Assembly: GCA_015487825.1 (NCBI GenBank)
Contig: WFOZ01000669.1
Coordinates: 1-7,597, forward strand
Reading direction: 5' to 3'
Origin: Planctomycetaceae bacterium
GTDB lineage: Bacteria; Planctomycetota; Planctomycetia; Planctomycetales; Planctomycetaceae
Length of the DNA: 7,597 bases
Shown: positions 6,348 through 7,597 of the stretch, in pieces
Layout: each line of letters begins with the position of its first letter
How positions within the stretch are numbered: position 1 is the stretch's first letter
Notes under the pieces: model-generated
Seen by the model: the letters and a program-made list of their open reading frames with translations, nothing else
What the model was told of the DNA's origin: nothing
Databases searched by the model: none
Translations under genes and position numbers: made by a program

Positions 6348-7597
6348 TTATTTCGAGTTTACACTGGGAGAAAATGGAATTTCCTCCCCAAATTCATTCT
6401 TGCAGTGAAACTCCATGTAGTTTGGATTAACATCGTATCGCGACTCGAAACTGATCATAACGCCAGTTCTGTCTTCCAGGTCCAGCAATTCTTTCCGTTT
6501 GTTGTTTGCCAGGAATGTCGCAACCCGGTGGTAAAGATCGACAGAGATTCGGCGGGTTTTATCCAGACTGGAAGCCCGCATCAACTCTCGCATCACTTCA
6601 ATAGCTACACTTTCTGCAGTCTTGACATATCCGGTGCCTGAGCAGCATGGACAGTCTTCGTAGATGCTCTTTTTCAGAGAAGGGCGAATCCGCTGCCTGG
6701 TCATTTCGATCAATCCAAATGGGCTGATGCGTAATACTTTTGTTCTGGCACGGTCCCGCTCAACAGCATTTCTTAATTCCCGCTCAACTGCTCTGCGATG
6801 CTTTTCCATTCGCATATCGATAAAATCGTTGACGATGACACCGCCAACGTCTCGCAGACGAATCTGACGGGAAATTTCGCGAGCGGCCCGCATATTAACC
6901 TGAAAAGCCGTTTCCTCAGCATCGTTATCGACACGGTGTGTTCCGCTATTTACATCGATGGCAACGAGAGCTTCGGTTGGATCAATCACAATCGATCCGC
7001 CCCCTTCCAGAGGAACGGTCCGATGTTGAATGTTCGTGATTTCCTGCTCAATTTCATATTTATGAAATAAAGGCTCTCCATCGTCATGCAGTTTGACTTT
7101 ATCGACCTGACTGGGCAGGACAACTTTCATGAATTCGCGAATTCGTTGAAAATGGACTTCGTCGTCAATCAGTACGGTATCAATCTCACTGGTGAAGATA
7201 TCGCGAATTGTGCGAGTGATCATGTCACTCTCTTCATAGACATCCACCGGAGCAGAATGTTTCTGAATGCGAGAAACGATCACCTTCCAGAGTCTGAGCA
7301 GGTAGTTCATATCCCGGCTGAGATCCTCGGCTGATCGGTCAACCCCTGCGGTTCTTACGATAAATCCAAGACCTTCCGGCGGAGATAGCTCCTTAATGAT
7401 TTCGCGTAATTTTCTACGCTCATCCAGATCTGTAATTTTACGACTGATGCCTACCCGTTGCAAAGCCGGCATTAAAACAAGGTAGCGCCCGGGAATGCTG
7501 ATATACGTTGAAAGAGTAGGTCCCTTGGTGCCTATGCCGTCTTTAATGACCTGCACCAGAACTTCATCGCCCCGTTTGAAGATATCGTGAATGGATG
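6348..7597 (-). CDS. rne: Ribonuclease E/G family endoribonuclease (N-terminus missing)
   Basis: The frame is open from the right window edge to TAA 6350-6348, giving 415 residues; the true start lies outside. The visible part begins in the S1-like RNA-binding domain (DIFKRGDEVLVQVIKDGIGTKG) and runs through GRYLVLMP. The 5'-sensor-type region is GLGFIVRTAG. The DNase I-like catalytic domain carries ALVAIDVNSG (Asp codon 6956-6954) and VNDFIDM, the family's metal-binding Asp pair. A zinc-link CPCC motif (CPxC type) with SGTGYV and a small C-terminal domain follow. The protein stops soon after that, so there is no long disordered degradosome tail as in E. coli RNase E. In overall form it is RNase G-like, and rng would be an equally fair symbol. 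The enzyme cuts single-stranded AU-rich RNA in rRNA maturation and mRNA decay. rplU lies 131 bases downstream. Confidence 0.95.
   Translation of the reverse strand, partial: SIHDIFKRGDEVLVQVIKDGIGTKGPTLSTYISIPGRYLVLMPALQRVGISRKITDLDERRKLREIIKELSPPEGLGFIVRTAGVDRSAEDLSRDMNYLLRLWKVIVSRIQKHSAPVDVYEESDMITRTIRDIFTSEIDTVLIDDEVHFQRIREFMKVVLPSQVDKVKLHDDGEPLFHKYEIEQEITNIQHRTVPLEGGGSIVIDPTEALVAIDVNSGTHRVDNDAEETAFQVNMRAAREISRQIRLRDVGGVIVNDFIDMRMEKHRRAVERELRNAVERDRARTKVLRISPFGLIEMTRQRIRPSLKKSIYEDCPCCSGTGYVKTAESVAIEVMRELMRASSLDKTRRISVDLYHRVATFLANNKRKELLDLEDRTGVMISFESRYDVNPNYMEFHCKNEFGEEIPFSPSVNSK

Overview
The window looks like the chromosome of a planctomycete. The main evidence is a pair of genes typical of that phylum: a secreted protein joining a planctomycete-type cytochrome c domain to DUF1549 and DUF1553, followed at once by a DUF1501 protein. 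Base composition is moderate and codon use is similar in all the genes, so I see no sign that one of them arrived recently. I cannot name a genus from this sequence alone.

Layout. Positions 1-108 hold the last 35 codons of an unrecognised gene, followed by two hairpins with the same stem sequence (124-144 and 167-186). A plus-strand cluster comes next. It begins with an IclR-family regulator, whose start I place at 286, where a well-spaced sigma70-like promoter predicts a leaderless transcript. A 13-base palindrome overlaps its -10 box and predicted start. After 82 bases comes the large c-type-cytochrome/DUF1549/DUF1553 gene (1190-4018), and two bases later the DUF1501 gene (4021-5448). The last two are almost certainly translationally coupled. 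The IclR protein is the obvious candidate regulator of the pair, whose substrate is unknown.

Positions 5449-5760 separate the cluster from housekeeping genes that run the other way. This 312-base gap has no convincing gene, but 5612-5710 can fold into four successive short hairpins, and the stretch may be a dispersed repeat or a structured RNA. On the minus strand follow rplU (ribosomal protein L21, with a long acidic tail) and, 131 bases upstream of it, an RNase E/G gene cut by the right window edge. The rne/rng-rplU neighbourhood is widespread in bacteria, but the usual next gene, rpmA (L27), is not here. The rne-rplU gap contains a strong stem-loop and AU-rich tracts, suggesting RNA processing or a ribosomal-protein leader.

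The most interesting leads are the structured stretch at 5612-5710 where rpmA would be expected, the leaderless and possibly self-repressed IclR gene next to a family pair of unknown function, and the hairpin-rich rplU leader. No mobile-element gene, CRISPR array, tRNA or rRNA was found.
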